Assembly: GCF_035195345.1 (NCBI RefSeq)
Contig: NZ_CP136574.1
Coordinates: 2,595,871 to 2,659,870 of the forward strand
From: Flavobacterium sp.
Lineage (GTDB): Bacteria; Bacteroidota; Bacteroidia; Flavobacteriales; Flavobacteriaceae
Reading direction: 5' to 3'
DNA: 64,000 bases
Shown: positions 10,213 to 19,136 of the stretch, in pieces
How the letters are laid out: the number at the start of each line of letters is the position of its first letter
Position numbering within the stretch: position 1 is the stretch's first letter
The notes under the pieces: generated by a model
Database searches by the model: none
The model's input: the letters and a program-made list of their open reading frames with translations, nothing else
Told to the model about the DNA's origin: nothing
Translations under genes and position numbers: made by a program

Positions 10213-10325
10213 AAAATAAATCCATATAATTTAAGCGGTACATTTATTTGTGCCGCTTTTTTTATTAAAATGATTTTTTGTTAAATGAAGTTGTAGTTAA
10301 AATTTAAAATAGATAATAAAATACC
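10052..10325 (+). repeat. Direct repeat, copy 2 (adhesin 3' end plus terminator)
   Basis: Second arm of the direct repeat whose first arm is 1-274. The two arms are about 10.05 kb apart in the same orientation, so recombination between them would delete the small secreted gene and the adhesin body, or duplicate them. Confidence 0.9.
10233..10263 (+). terminator. Intrinsic terminator of the giant adhesin
   Basis: Same hairpin as at 182-212: AAGCGGTAC paired with GTGCCGCTT, then a T-run, about 20 bases after the stop codon. Confidence 0.8.
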
Positions 10326-10354
10326 CCCAAAAAGTGTTTAACTTTTTGAGGGTA
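10322..10354 (-). terminator. Intrinsic terminator of the aminotransferase
   Basis: TACCCCCAAAAAGT and ACTTTTTGAGGGTA pair over 14 bases with one mismatch around a 5-base loop. Read on the minus strand the hairpin is followed by a T-rich tract, and it lies about 30 bases past the aminotransferase stop codon. It may also act as backup for the adhesin on the plus strand. Confidence 0.7.
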
Positions 10355-10384
10355 GTCTATAAAAGATTTGTTATAATAATTAAA

Positions 10385-11578
10385 TTATTTTTTATTGTAA
10401 GTTGTAATAGCTTCCTTTAAAATTTGAACTGATTTGATTAAATCATCTTTCTTTAATACATAAGCAATACGAACCTCGTCTAAGCCTATATTTGGCGTTG
10501 AATAAAATCCTGCTGCAGGTGCTACCATTACAGTTTCACCTTTGAAATCATATGATTCTAATAGCCATTGAGCAAATTTATCAGCATTATCAATTGGTAA
10601 TTTAGCAATGCAATAGAAAGCTCCTTTTGGGGTTGCTACTTTTACACCTTCAATTTTGTTTAATTCGGAAATTAAAGTATCTCTTCGGTCTTTATATTCA
10701 GAAATTACATCGTCAAAATAACTTTGTGGAGTTTCTAATGCAGCTTCACTTGCAATTTGAGCATATGTAGGAGGGCTTAAACGAGCTTGAGCAAATTTCA
10801 TTGCAGTAGCCATTACTTCTTTGTTTTTTGAAACAATACACCCAATACGCGCTCCACACATACTGTAACGTTTGGATACAGAGTCAATCATAATGGCATG
10901 TTCTTCTAATCCAGGAACATTCATTACAGAATAGTGTTTGTCTCCATCGTAGATGAATTCACGATATACTTCATCAGCAATTAAAAACAAATCATGTTTC
11001 TTAACAATTTCAGCTAATTTTAAAATTTCATCTTGTGAATATAAATAACCTGTAGGGTTACCTGGATTACAAATTAAAACTGCTTTCGTTTTAGGCGTAA
11101 TTAGTTTTTCAAAAGCTTCAATTGGAGGTAGCGCAAATCCTGTTTCTATTCCAGAAATTACAGGTACTACTTTTACTCCAGATGCTGTAGAAAATCCATT
11201 GTAATTTGCATAAAATGGTTCTGGAATAATGATTTCATCATTTACATCCATTGTACTTCCCATTGCAAATAGTAAGGCTTCAGACCCTCCAGTTGTAATA
11301 ATAATATCTTGTGTGTCTATTGGTAAACCATGGTTTTTATAGTATTGAGAAAGTTTTGTTCTATAGCTTTCAAAACCTGCTGAATGACTATATTCTAACA
11401 CTTTAATGTCTGCATTTTTTACAGCTTCTAAAGCTACATCAGGAGTTTTTATATCGGGTTGACCAATATTTAAATGATATACTTTATTACCTTTTTTCTT
11501 AGCAATTTCTGCATATGGTACCAATTTTCTAATTGGCGATTCTGGCATTTGTTGCCCTTTTATGGAAACTTTTGGCAT
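10385..11578 (-). CDS. Class I/II pyridoxal-phosphate aminotransferase (aspartate aminotransferase-like)
   Basis: A 397-aa fold-type I PLP enzyme that moves amino groups between an amino acid and a 2-oxo acid in the cytoplasm. Visible signs are YHLNIGQPDIKTP at the N-terminus, the ICNPGNPTGYLYS loop, the IADEVYREF segment, and SVSKRYSMCGARIGC with the PLP-binding lysine. The start is set at the ATG at 11578 (MPKVSIKGQQ). A reading frame extending eight codons upstream begins with TTG and is less likely. The substrate (aspartate, aromatic or other) cannot be decided here. It is transcribed towards the adhesin gene and has its own hairpin. Confidence 0.9.
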   Translation of the reverse strand: MPKVSIKGQQMPESPIRKLVPYAEIAKKKGNKVYHLNIGQPDIKTPDVALEAVKNADIKVLEYSHSAGFESYRTKLSQYYKNHGLPIDTQDIIITTGGSEALLFAMGSTMDVNDEIIIPEPFYANYNGFSTASGVKVVPVISGIETGFALPPIEAFEKLITPKTKAVLICNPGNPTGYLYSQDEILKLAEIVKKHDLFLIADEVYREFIYDGDKHYSVMNVPGLEEHAIMIDSVSKRYSMCGARIGCIVSKNKEVMATAMKFAQARLSPPTYAQIASEAALETPQSYFDDVISEYKDRRDTLISELNKIEGVKVATPKGAFYCIAKLPIDNADKFAQWLLESYDFKGETVMVAPAAGFYSTPNIGLDEVRIAYVLKKDDLIKSVQILKEAITTYNKK

Positions 11579-11700
11579 GATGTGTTTTTTAAAGATGTGC
11601 AAAATTGCATTTTTTTTTGTTATAATAATGAAACAACTGATTAAAAAATGTTAAATCATTTAATTAAACTATTGTTTTTTGTATCTTAGAATAAAAATCA

Positions 11701-13011
11701 ATGTTGAAATTATTTTTGTTAAGAATTCTGATTTTAAGCTCTGCAGTTTCTGTAGCACAAAATTCTGTGTCTTGGAATTCTAAAAGAGATAGGATAAAAA
11801 TTCCTTTTGAACTTTCTCATAATCTAATTATAGTAGATGTTGTTTTTAATGATGTTAAATTAAAAATGATTGCGGATACAGGTGCATCTAAAAGTATTGT
11901 ATTTAGTATACCAAACAATGAGTCTATGGTTTTAAAAGAAGCTGATTTGATAACAATTTCTGGGGCTGGAATTAGTGAAAAGGTTGAGGGGTATTTGTCA
12001 ACAAACAATAAATTACAAATAAGGAAATATAGCGATAATGATTTTGAAGCAATTTTTGTCTTTGATAGGGATATTAGTTTAGTAAATAAGTTAGGTATTC
12101 CAATAAATGGTATTTTAGGAAGTTCTTTTTTTAAAAATTACCTTATTGAAATTGATTATCAAAAAAAGAATATAATCTTATATAAATCTTCTTTAATAAA
12201 ATTAAATGATGACTATATACATTCAAAAATTGAAATTAATAATGATAGACCTTATATTTTTTTAAAAACCAAACTTGAAAATAGTGAATTTGATTTAAAA
12301 TTGCTTTTTGATACGGGATTAGGCGATGGGTTATGGCTTTTTGAAAATGATAGTATAAAGTGTAATTCGTCTTTCTTTTCAGATTATTTGGGTAAAGGAC
12401 TTTCGGGCGATATTTATGGAAAAAAATCTAGAGTAGAAGAAGTTAATTTTGAAAATAATGTTCTAAAAAACGTTTTAGTTTCTTATCCAGAAGTAACTTT
12501 TTTTGATAAAAACACAATAATTCAAAATCGAAATGGATTGTTAGGAGGTGAAGTTATTAAAAGATTCAATTGGATTATAGATTATAAAAGGCAGATGATT
12601 TACTTTAAAAAGAATAATTTATTCTATCGACCATTCAATTATAATATGTCTGGTATTGAAGTACAGCATATTGGATTTCAATTTGTTAAAGAAAAAGTAG
12701 AGAATGCCTTTTCTACTAATGTTATTAATTTTGATAAAAATGCAGCAGCTGATACTTATTCAGATTATTTTAAATTTGAATTAAAGCCAAATTTTGAAAT
12801 TTATTCTATACGGAAAAATTCTCCAGCCGAGCGTGCTGGATTACAAATAGGTGATGTCATATTAAAGCTTAATAATTATTCTTCTCAAAATCTAACAATA
12901 CAAAGGATAGTTGATTTATTTCATTCTAAAGAAGGGAAACAAATAACAATGAAAGTTGACCGTAAGGGAGAAATTAAAACCTTTAAATTTTATTTAGAAA
13001 AAATCCTATAA
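11701..13011 (+). CDS. Secreted retropepsin-like aspartyl protease family protein with C-terminal PDZ domain
   Basis: 436 aa. A signal peptide (residues 1-19, ending SVSVAQ) is followed by two halves of a retropepsin-like fold. The first has IADTGASKSIVF and the second LLFDTGLGDG, so both catalytic DTG motifs are present. The C-terminal 80 residues form a PDZ domain (SIRKNSPAERAGLQIGDVIL). Family members are probably periplasmic or outer-surface proteases, with PDZ binding peptide C-termini. The substrate is unknown. It is divergent from the aminotransferase and convergent with the DUF1573 gene, separated from it by a shared hairpin. Confidence 0.85.
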   Translation: MLKLFLLRILILSSAVSVAQNSVSWNSKRDRIKIPFELSHNLIIVDVVFNDVKLKMIADTGASKSIVFSIPNNESMVLKEADLITISGAGISEKVEGYLSTNNKLQIRKYSDNDFEAIFVFDRDISLVNKLGIPINGILGSSFFKNYLIEIDYQKKNIILYKSSLIKLNDDYIHSKIEINNDRPYIFLKTKLENSEFDLKLLFDTGLGDGLWLFENDSIKCNSSFFSDYLGKGLSGDIYGKKSRVEEVNFENNVLKNVLVSYPEVTFFDKNTIIQNRNGLLGGEVIKRFNWIIDYKRQMIYFKKNNLFYRPFNYNMSGIEVQHIGFQFVKEKVENAFSTNVINFDKNAAADTYSDYFKFELKPNFEIYSIRKNSPAERAGLQIGDVILKLNNYSSQNLTIQRIVDLFHSKEGKQITMKVDRKGEIKTFKFYLEKIL

Positions 13012-13016
13012 AAAAA

Positions 13017-13044
13017 GCTCCAAAAAGTATCTTATTTTTGGAGC
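13017..13044. terminator. Bidirectional terminator between convergent genes
   Basis: GCTCCAAAAA and TTTTTGGAGC form a perfect 10-bp stem with an 8-base loop. A/T tracts on both sides suit termination of the aspartyl protease gene (+) and the DUF1573 gene (-). Confidence 0.8.
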
Positions 13045-13060
13045 CTGTTCATTTTTTTCT

Positions 13061-13486
13061 TTATAAATTAGGAAACGTTTTCTTTTTTACTAAAGGACTA
13101 ACTTCTTCCTTAACAATAACAGTACCTTTAATTCGAAGGGGCACCATACCATTTGGTTTGTTTATAGCGTTACTTTCAATAGTAATTGTTTTGCTTATTG
13201 GACCTGGATTCATATTATATTGTACCTTAATTTGACTCTTTCCTCCTGGTGGAATTGGTTCTTTTGGCCATTCAGGAACCGTACAACCACAGCTAGATTT
13301 TGCGTTTCTAATTAAAAGAGGTTCATTACCAGTATTTGTAAATTCAAAAATTCGTATCCCATCGTCTTTTCCTTTTTCCACTTCTCCATAATTAATGGTT
13401 TCCTCTTTAAACTCAATCTTAGGGCCATTTTGAGCAAAGGAAGATATTCCAACTAGTAAAGTTAAATAAACAAGTATTTTTTTCAT
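13061..13486 (-). CDS. DUF1573 domain secreted protein
   Basis: 141 aa. A signal peptide (MKKILVYLTLLVGISSFAQ) is followed by one DUF1573 domain, an Ig/MSP-like beta fold. Seen here are the GEVEKGKDDGIRIFEFTNTG strand pair, SSCGCTVPEWP with its paired cysteines, and the IPPGGKSQIKVQYN turn. Such proteins are frequent in Bacteroidota and sit in the periplasm. Their function is not established. The frame extends upstream to a longer non-hydrophobic leader, but the MKK start gives a normal signal peptide. An ATG directly before it (13489) would add one Met. Confidence 0.85.
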   Translation of the reverse strand: MKKILVYLTLLVGISSFAQNGPKIEFKEETINYGEVEKGKDDGIRIFEFTNTGNEPLLIRNAKSSCGCTVPEWPKEPIPPGGKSQIKVQYNMNPGPISKTITIESNAINKPNGMVPLRIKGTVIVKEEVSPLVKKKTFPNL

Positions 13487-13578
13487 CATCTTATAAATTA
13501 ATAGGTTGTTGTAAAAATAATTAAATAAAAGTAACCAACAAACTACTCTTAACATTTTTTTTATTTTCGTGATATAGT

Positions 13579-13586
13579 TACTTTTG
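13579..13586 (+). promoter_or_regulatory. Candidate -7 box of valS
   Basis: TACTTTTG matches the Bacteroidota -7 consensus TAnnTTTG. There is no clear TTG at -33, only a T-run. If used, transcription starts near 13593 and the valS message carries a leader of about 210 bases containing the structured element at 13645-13735. Confidence 0.4.
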
Positions 13587-13644
13587 CATTTAGTATTGCA
13601 AAAAACATACCCAAGTTATCTTGCCTAAATATTTATCTAGCGAA

Positions 13645-13735
13645 TCGTTCGGGATTTATCAGTAATCCATTTTCCCGCTGTCCGCTATACAAGGTGCCGC
13701 TCCCATCGGGGCTAAAAGGCTAACTTTAGGAGTTT
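13645..13735 (+). ncRNA. Structured, repeated leader element, possibly a Flavo-1 type RNA, upstream of valS
   Basis: The 310 bases between the DUF1573 gene and valS contain no ORF but a G/C-rich island: GTTCGGGATT, then TTCCCGCTGTCCGCTATAC, GGTGCCGCTCCC, ATCGGGGCTAAAAGGCTA. CCCG and CGGG segments can pair in more than one way. The same blocks in the same order recur at 37500-37590 upstream of ftsY. The wording resembles intergenic elements that are common in Flavobacterium and may correspond to the published Flavo-1 motif. That assignment is from memory and untested. The borders are approximate. Confidence 0.5.
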
Positions 13736-13800
13736 TTGTATTCGTTGTTTCATCATATTTAAAGCAACAATCTAGTAACAACAAACAATAAAACACAATA

Positions 13801-16428
13801 ATGATTCCTGCACAATTCAACGCTAAAGAAGTAGAACAAAAATGGTACGCGTATTGGATGAAAAATAATTATTTCACCTCTAAACCCGACCATAGAACGC
13901 CATACACCATTGTAATTCCGCCACCAAACGTAACGGGAGTCTTACACATGGGACACATGTTGAATAACACTATTCAAGATGTATTAATTCGTCGTGCGCG
14001 TTTAAAAGGGTTCAACGCTTGTTGGGTGCCAGGAACAGATCACGCCTCAATTGCAACCGAAGCTAAAGTAGTGGCTAAGTTAAAAGAAGAAGGCATCAAT
14101 AAAAACGATTTAACACGCGAAGAATTCTTAAAACACGCTTGGGAATGGACTGATAAATACGGTGGAACCATTTTAGAACAATTAAAACAATTAGGTTGTT
14201 CTTGCGATTGGAGTCGTACTAAATTTACGATGGATGACGACATGTCAGCATCTGTAATTCATTCATTTGTAGATTTATACAACAAAGGTTTGATTTACCG
14301 CGGTTACCGAATGGTAAACTGGGATCCTGAAGCAAAAACTACCTTATCTGACGAAGAAGTAATCTTTGAAGAACGTCAAGGAAAATTATATTTCATCAAA
14401 TACAAAATTGAAGGTTCTGAAGATTTTTTAACCGTTGCAACAACCCGTCCAGAAACCATTTTTGGAGATACTGCAATCTGTATCAATCCAAATGATGAAC
14501 GTTTTTCACATTTAAAAGGTAAAAAAGCAATCGTTCCAATTTGTGGTAGAGTTATTCCTATTATTGAAGATGAATATGTAGATGTTGAATTTGGAACAGG
14601 TTGTTTAAAAGTAACGCCAGCTCACGATACTAATGATAAAACGTTAGGTGATAAACACAATTTAGAAATTATCGATATTTTCAACGAAGATGCTTCTTTG
14701 AATTCATTCGGATTGCATTACCAAGGAAAAGACCGATTTGTGGTTCGTGAAGAGATTTCGAAAGAATTAGAAACTATCGGAGCTTTAGCAAAAACTGAAA
14801 CGCATTTAAATAAAGTGGGGACTTCTGAAAGAACCAAAGCGGTAATCGAACCAAGATTATCAGATCAGTGGTTCTTAAGTATGGAAGAATTAGTAAAACC
14901 AGCCATCAAAGCTGTTTTAGAATCAGACGAAATCAAATTATATCCAAGTCGTTTCAATAACACCTATGCGCATTGGTTAAACAACATTCGCGATTGGAAT
15001 ATTTCGCGCCAATTGTGGTGGGGACAACAAATTCCAGCGTACTATTTTGGTGACGGAAAAGAAGATTTCGTAGTGGCTGAAAACATCGAAAAAGCGCTTG
15101 AGCTTGCAAAAGAAAAAACTGCTAACTCAACTCTAACCACTGCTGACTTACGTCAGGATGCTGACGCACTTGATACTTGGTTCTCCTCATGGTTATGGCC
15201 AATGGCTGTTTTTGGTGGTGTTTTGAATCCAGAAAGCGAAGATTTTAAATATTATTATCCTACCAACGATTTAGTTACGGGTCCAGATATTTTATTTTTC
15301 TGGGTAGCACGTATGATTATTGCTGGTTATGAATATGCAGGCGAAAAACCATTTTCAAACGTATATTTAACAGGATTAGTTCGTGATAAGCAAGGCCGTA
15401 AAATGTCGAAATCATTAGGAAATTCTCCTGAACCTCTCGGACTAATTGAAAAATTTGGTGCAGATGGTGTTCGTGTGGGATTATTATTGAGTGCTTCGGC
15501 AGGAAATGATATTTTATTCGACGAAGAATTATGCAACCAAGGAAAAGGTTTCTCTAATAAAATTTGGAACGCTTTCAAACTAATCAAAGGTTGGGAAGTA
15601 GCGGATATTGCACAACTAGAATCTTCAAAAGTTGCCATTGAATGGTACGAAGCGAAGTTACAACAAACCTTAGCCGAAATTGAAGATAATTTTGATAAAT
15701 ACCGTTTATCTGATGCGTTAATGGCAATTTACAAATTGGTTTGGGACGATTTTTGTTCGTGGTTCTTAGAAATGATTAAACCAGGTTACCAACAGCCAAT
15801 CGATCGTGCTACGTTTGACAAAGCAATTGAAATGTTAGAAGCTAACTTGAAATTGTTACATCCGTTCATGCCGTTTTTAACGGAAGAAATTTGGCATCAT
15901 ATTGCTGAAAGAACCCCAGAACAAGCGTTGATAGTAGGAAAGTGGCCAACAGCAAAAGCATTTGATCAAAAATTAATTTCCGATTTTGATTTCGCAACCG
16001 AAGTTATTTCTGGAATTAGAACCATTCGTAAAGATAAAAATATTCCGTTTAGAGATGTAATTGAGTTACGTGTGATGAATAATGAAAAAGCATCAGTCTA
16101 TTTTGATTCGGTGATTCAGAAGTTAGGAAATGTTACTACTTTAGAATATGTTTCTGATAAAGTAGACGGTGCTTTATCGTACCGTGTGAAATCGAATGAA
16201 TATTTTATTCCAATTACAGGAAACATCGATTTAGAAGCTGAAGTAGCTAAATTAACTGAAGAGTTAAACTATACTAGAGGTTTTCTACGCTCTGTACAAG
16301 GCAAACTTTCGAATGAAAAATTCGTGGTTGGAGCACCAGAACAAGTAATTGCCAATGAGCGCAAAAAAGAAGCCGATGCTTTAGCAAAAATTGCCATGAT
16401 TGAGCAAAGTTTAGCCGGTTTGAAATAA
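13801..16428 (+). CDS. valS: Valyl-tRNA synthetase
   Basis: 875 aa, the usual length for bacterial ValRS. It charges tRNA-Val with valine and edits misacylated threonine in the cytoplasm. The class I signatures are clear: PPPNVTGVLHMGHM near residue 40 (HIGH-type) and GRKMSKSLGNS near 530 (KMSKS). The editing domain carries TTRPETIFGDTA, and the specificity region has WFSSWLWPMAVFGG. The C-terminus has the coiled-coil tRNA-binding arm (LEAEVAKLTEELNYTRG). It is preceded by the structured leader at 13645-13735 and followed by a strong hairpin. Confidence 0.98.
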   Translation: MIPAQFNAKEVEQKWYAYWMKNNYFTSKPDHRTPYTIVIPPPNVTGVLHMGHMLNNTIQDVLIRRARLKGFNACWVPGTDHASIATEAKVVAKLKEEGINKNDLTREEFLKHAWEWTDKYGGTILEQLKQLGCSCDWSRTKFTMDDDMSASVIHSFVDLYNKGLIYRGYRMVNWDPEAKTTLSDEEVIFEERQGKLYFIKYKIEGSEDFLTVATTRPETIFGDTAICINPNDERFSHLKGKKAIVPICGRVIPIIEDEYVDVEFGTGCLKVTPAHDTNDKTLGDKHNLEIIDIFNEDASLNSFGLHYQGKDRFVVREEISKELETIGALAKTETHLNKVGTSERTKAVIEPRLSDQWFLSMEELVKPAIKAVLESDEIKLYPSRFNNTYAHWLNNIRDWNISRQLWWGQQIPAYYFGDGKEDFVVAENIEKALELAKEKTANSTLTTADLRQDADALDTWFSSWLWPMAVFGGVLNPESEDFKYYYPTNDLVTGPDILFFWVARMIIAGYEYAGEKPFSNVYLTGLVRDKQGRKMSKSLGNSPEPLGLIEKFGADGVRVGLLLSASAGNDILFDEELCNQGKGFSNKIWNAFKLIKGWEVADIAQLESSKVAIEWYEAKLQQTLAEIEDNFDKYRLSDALMAIYKLVWDDFCSWFLEMIKPGYQQPIDRATFDKAIEMLEANLKLLHPFMPFLTEEIWHHIAERTPEQALIVGKWPTAKAFDQKLISDFDFATEVISGIRTIRKDKNIPFRDVIELRVMNNEKASVYFDSVIQKLGNVTTLEYVSDKVDGALSYRVKSNEYFIPITGNIDLEAEVAKLTEELNYTRGFLRSVQGKLSNEKFVVGAPEQVIANERKKEADALAKIAMIEQSLAGLK

Positions 16429-16444
16429 TATTTTTTTATAAAAA

Positions 16445-16468
16445 AATCCCGAGCATAAACTCGGGATT
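16445..16468. terminator. Bidirectional terminator between valS and the hibernation factor gene
   Basis: AATCCCGAG and CTCGGGATT form a perfect stem around a short A-rich loop, with A and T runs on either side. It serves valS (+) and the convergent HPF gene (-). Confidence 0.85.
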
Positions 16469-16476
16469 GATTGTTT

Positions 16477-16791
16477 TTAATGTTCTTTTATTTTTTCTAC
16501 CGCTGTATCTAAAACACGAGTTACTTTTTCTAAAGCCTCAAAAAATGCTTTTTCAACGGTATCTCCATGAGCCGTTACAGCAATAGGTTTTTTTTTCTCT
16601 ACACGAGCTTCAATAACGACTTTTTTATCGTTTGGACTAGATTTACTTGCATTTTCATCCGTAACATGAACTTCAATTCGCGTTACAATTTCGTCAAATC
16701 GTGCTAATTCATTTTTAATTTCGTTGGTAAAGAATTCTGAAAAACGGCTTCCGCCTTCAATATTTTTGTCGGTATGAATTTGAACTAACAT
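16477..16791 (-). CDS. Short-form ribosome hibernation promoting factor (HPF/RaiA family)
   Basis: 104 aa. Proteins of this family bind the 30S decoding centre and block translation in stationary phase. The pattern is typical: an N-terminal beta strand, a helix (FSEFFTNEIKNELARFDEIV), IEVHVTDEN, a central KKVVIEARVEKKKPIAVTAHG strand pair, and a helix ending LDTAVEKIKEH. There is no long-HPF dimerisation domain, so it is the short type. It is a single gene with its own upstream region (16792-16866). Confidence 0.9.
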   Translation of the reverse strand: MLVQIHTDKNIEGGSRFSEFFTNEIKNELARFDEIVTRIEVHVTDENASKSSPNDKKVVIEARVEKKKPIAVTAHGDTVEKAFFEALEKVTRVLDTAVEKIKEH

Positions 16792-16866
16792 AGCATTAAG
16801 GATTAAATTAATAATACCTAAATTTACGAATATTCTACTCTCAATAAAGTTAAAAAAGTCCTAAAT

Positions 16867-17073
16867 CTAATCTTCTACATACTCCAGAATATCACCAGGT
16901 TGGCAATTTAATGCTTTGCAAATTACTTCAAGTGTACTAAAACGGATAGCTTTAGCCTTTCCATTTTTTAAAATAGATAAATTTGCTAAGGAAATATCTA
17001 CCTTTTCCGAAAGTTCGTTGAGCGACATTTTTCGTTTAGCCATCATCACATCTAAGTTTACTACTATTGCCAT
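16867..17073 (-). CDS. Small Cro/CI-type helix-turn-helix regulator
   Basis: 68 aa, almost all one HTH_XRE domain: MAKRKMSLNELSEKVDISL is followed by the recognition helix LANLSILKNGKAKAIRF and LEVICKALNCQPGDILEYVED. This YozG-like form is usually encoded next to a DUF2975 membrane protein, as here: it begins 3 bases after the DUF2975 stop codon in the same orientation. The target genes are unknown, and autoregulation of the pair is a reasonable inference. Confidence 0.88.
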   Translation of the reverse strand: MAIVVNLDVMMAKRKMSLNELSEKVDISLANLSILKNGKAKAIRFSTLEVICKALNCQPGDILEYVED

Positions 17074-17076
17074 AAT

Positions 17077-17613
17077 TTATACGGTTAATTCGTTTTCTTC
17101 TTGAATTTCGATGCCTTTTTTAAAGATAATCGCGATAATATAGATAACACCTCCCATTAAAATAAAAGCTCCGCTGTCTGCCCAAAATTGATTTAAGTTA
17201 TCGGGAACAAAACCGTGATGCATCAAACTTTTAACTATTTGTCGGGCAACATGACTTAATACTCCAATTGAAAGGGTGAAATAACTAATAAGTAAAATTT
17301 GTTTTGACACAAAAGTATTGAACGGTTTTGACAAATTCATTTTGTGCATGAGATGAATTACGGCATAAAATAGCACCGCTTTTAAAATAGAAATGATAAG
17401 TATAAAGCTATAAACACCATAAAAAGTTAATTTACTACTTTGATACATTTCCATTAAGTCTAACTTTTGATACAGATTTCTAATAATTTCAGGGTTATAG
17501 ATACTGAAAAAGAAATTAACGAGTAAGGCTCCTGCTTCAATAGACAATCCTACAAAAATAAGCCAAGCTATGGCATATAAGCCCCAAAATACGAAGTTGT
17601 TTGTTTTTGACAT
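17077..17613 (-). CDS. DUF2975 family integral membrane protein
   Basis: 178 aa with four predicted transmembrane segments: about 10-33 (FVFWGLYAIAWLIFVGLSI), 60-85, 105-125 and 148-168 (GAFILMGGVIYIIAIIFKKG). DUF2975 proteins have no known biochemical role but occur as a two-gene unit with a small HTH regulator. That arrangement is present here, which suggests a membrane component of a regulatory or stress circuit. Confidence 0.85.
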   Translation of the reverse strand: MSKTNNFVFWGLYAIAWLIFVGLSIEAGALLVNFFFSIYNPEIIRNLYQKLDLMEMYQSSKLTFYGVYSFILIISILKAVLFYAVIHLMHKMNLSKPFNTFVSKQILLISYFTLSIGVLSHVARQIVKSLMHHGFVPDNLNQFWADSGAFILMGGVIYIIAIIFKKGIEIQEENELTV

Positions 17614-17714
17614 AAGTATTAAGTTTAAAATTACTCTGCAAATTTCAATAAAAATTTAATTTATTTAGATAAAAATAACAGAATACCAAAGTTCTTGGTT
17701 TTTAGAATAAAAAA

Positions 17715-17740
17715 AATCCCGAGTGAATTCACTCGGGATT
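17715..17740. terminator. Terminator of the cytochrome b561-like gene
   Basis: AATCCCGAGTGAATTCACTCGGGATT is a perfect 26-base palindrome that folds to a hairpin, flanked by A/T tracts. It lies 20 bases past the cytochrome gene stop codon on the minus strand. Confidence 0.8.
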
Positions 17741-17760
17741 AAGAATTATATGATTTAGGA

Positions 17761-18339
17761 TTACTCTTTTTTACTACCACTAATTATTCTTGAAATCAAT
17801 CCTTTTTGAGTGGTACATTCGGCAAGTAAAACACCGCCAAAATGCAACACCATAAATCCAAGTAAATAGTACAACGAAAGAACATGTATTTCTTCCATTG
17901 GGTCTTTTAAATTTTTAGGGCCAAACTCAATAAACAAACCAGTTATTAACGAAATAGCAGTACATACATAAAATACAAGATAAACCCAAAATTGAAATTT
18001 GGTTTTCGAGTCTAATTCTGCTTTAAAAGGAGAAGAAAATTTCATTTCTCCAAAAAATGGTACAGCCAAACGAATGCAGTACAATCCGGTTAATACATAA
18101 CCAAAATAGATATGCCAATTCCACATCGGTTTTCTGATTTTTTTAGCTAACAAAATGGCTTCGTCTTCCGATAAAGCGGTATGTCCATTATCCCCTAAAA
18201 AATCCTGAATTATTCCAGCCACATGGTTTTTTTCCATCCATGTTTTGCGTAAAAAAATAGTTAGCAACAACAAGATAAACGTAAGGGCAATTAGCCAATG
18301 TAGAATTCTGTATACTTTTGAATAGTTTCGAGTTTCCAT
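17761..18339 (-). CDS. Cytochrome b561-type di-haem membrane protein
   Basis: 192 aa with four to five hydrophobic helices. Histidines suited to haem b ligation lie in the helices: RILHWLIALTF (about 11-21), WNWHIYFGYVLTG, and FMVLHFGGVLLAE near the C-terminus. These match the cytochrome b/b6-like (b561) family, which passes electrons across the membrane between quinol and a partner reductase. No catalytic partner gene is adjacent, so the physiological donor and acceptor are unknown. A TACATTTG -7 box lies upstream at 18360-18367 on the minus strand. Confidence 0.82.
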   Translation of the reverse strand: METRNYSKVYRILHWLIALTFILLLLTIFLRKTWMEKNHVAGIIQDFLGDNGHTALSEDEAILLAKKIRKPMWNWHIYFGYVLTGLYCIRLAVPFFGEMKFSSPFKAELDSKTKFQFWVYLVFYVCTAISLITGLFIEFGPKNLKDPMEEIHVLSLYYLLGFMVLHFGGVLLAECTTQKGLISRIISGSKKE

Positions 18340-18562
18340 AATATAGTTATTAAGTTACTCAAATGTAAGCATAAGTTTCCATGAAATTAATTCTGATTTT
18401 TAAATCTTGCTTAATTTTTCATTCTTTAATTTAAATAATCTCAAAATAAATAGATTTAAAAATTTGTTTCTGTAATATGCTAATTTAGTCATACGATTAT
18501 TTATAATCCAATTTAATTATTCCATTAAAGTAATTATCTTTGATAAAATTAAAAAAAGTCAA

Positions 18563-19135
18563 ATGAAAGCTAAAATTGTATTCTTAACATTATTCCTTTT
18601 TCAAACTATTTCACTGTTTGCGCAAGACATAGCCTCTTTAAAAGCAGAAGCACTTAAGTCATACAAGGCTAGTGTTAATATGAATTTTGAAGATATTTTT
18701 GAAACTACTTATCCAAAAGTATTTGATATTGTTTCGCAAGAGCAAATGAAAACCATGTTTGGTCAAATGATGGAAAACGAACAATTTTCAATCAAATTAG
18801 TAGAAGTTGAACCTGATTTTTCGTATGGAGAAATCAAAAAAATAGAAGCAAAATTGTTTTGCTTGGTTAATTATAATAATGTGATGGCTATGAAATTTAA
18901 ACAGCCCATGGAAGATGCAGAATCTATGATAGATATTTTTAAAAGTTCGATGGGAGCTGATAAAGTATCGTATGATAAATTAACCAATACCTTTCGTATA
19001 GAAATGCGTTCTACATTGATTGCTGTTTCTGATGATTTGACCAAAAACAAATGGAAGTTTTTAAATAAAGACAAAGAGAATAAAATGTTTTCTATGATTT
19101 TTAATGACAAAATTGTAAAAGCTTTAGGATTATAA
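18563..19135 (+). CDS. Secreted protein of unknown function
   Basis: 190 aa that I do not assign to a named family. A signal peptide (residues 1-21, ending LFAQD) precedes a soluble alpha/beta domain with repeated Met and Lys and no cysteine beyond FCLVNY. It is probably periplasmic. A -7 box TATCTTTG at 18535-18542 would place the transcript start about 15 bases before the ATG, which supports a genuine gene. One base separates it from the next gene, so the two form an operon. Confidence 0.75.
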   Translation: MKAKIVFLTLFLFQTISLFAQDIASLKAEALKSYKASVNMNFEDIFETTYPKVFDIVSQEQMKTMFGQMMENEQFSIKLVEVEPDFSYGEIKKIEAKLFCLVNYNNVMAMKFKQPMEDAESMIDIFKSSMGADKVSYDKLTNTFRIEMRSTLIAVSDDLTKNKWKFLNKDKENKMFSMIFNDKIVKALGL

Positions 19136-19136
19136 C

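Noticed and set aside
13038..13235. 65-codon plus-strand frame between the aspartyl protease and DUF1573 genes
   Set aside because: Starts within the terminator and runs antisense through the DUF1573 gene.
13645..13735. Insertion sequence remnant
   Set aside because: No transposase fragment or terminal inverted repeats. The two copies share ordered blocks but differ in spacers, unlike an IS.
13556..13800. T-box riboswitch upstream of valS
   Set aside because: No T-box bulge sequence (UGGN), no specifier loop and no terminator/antiterminator pair were found. The block is shared with ftsY.
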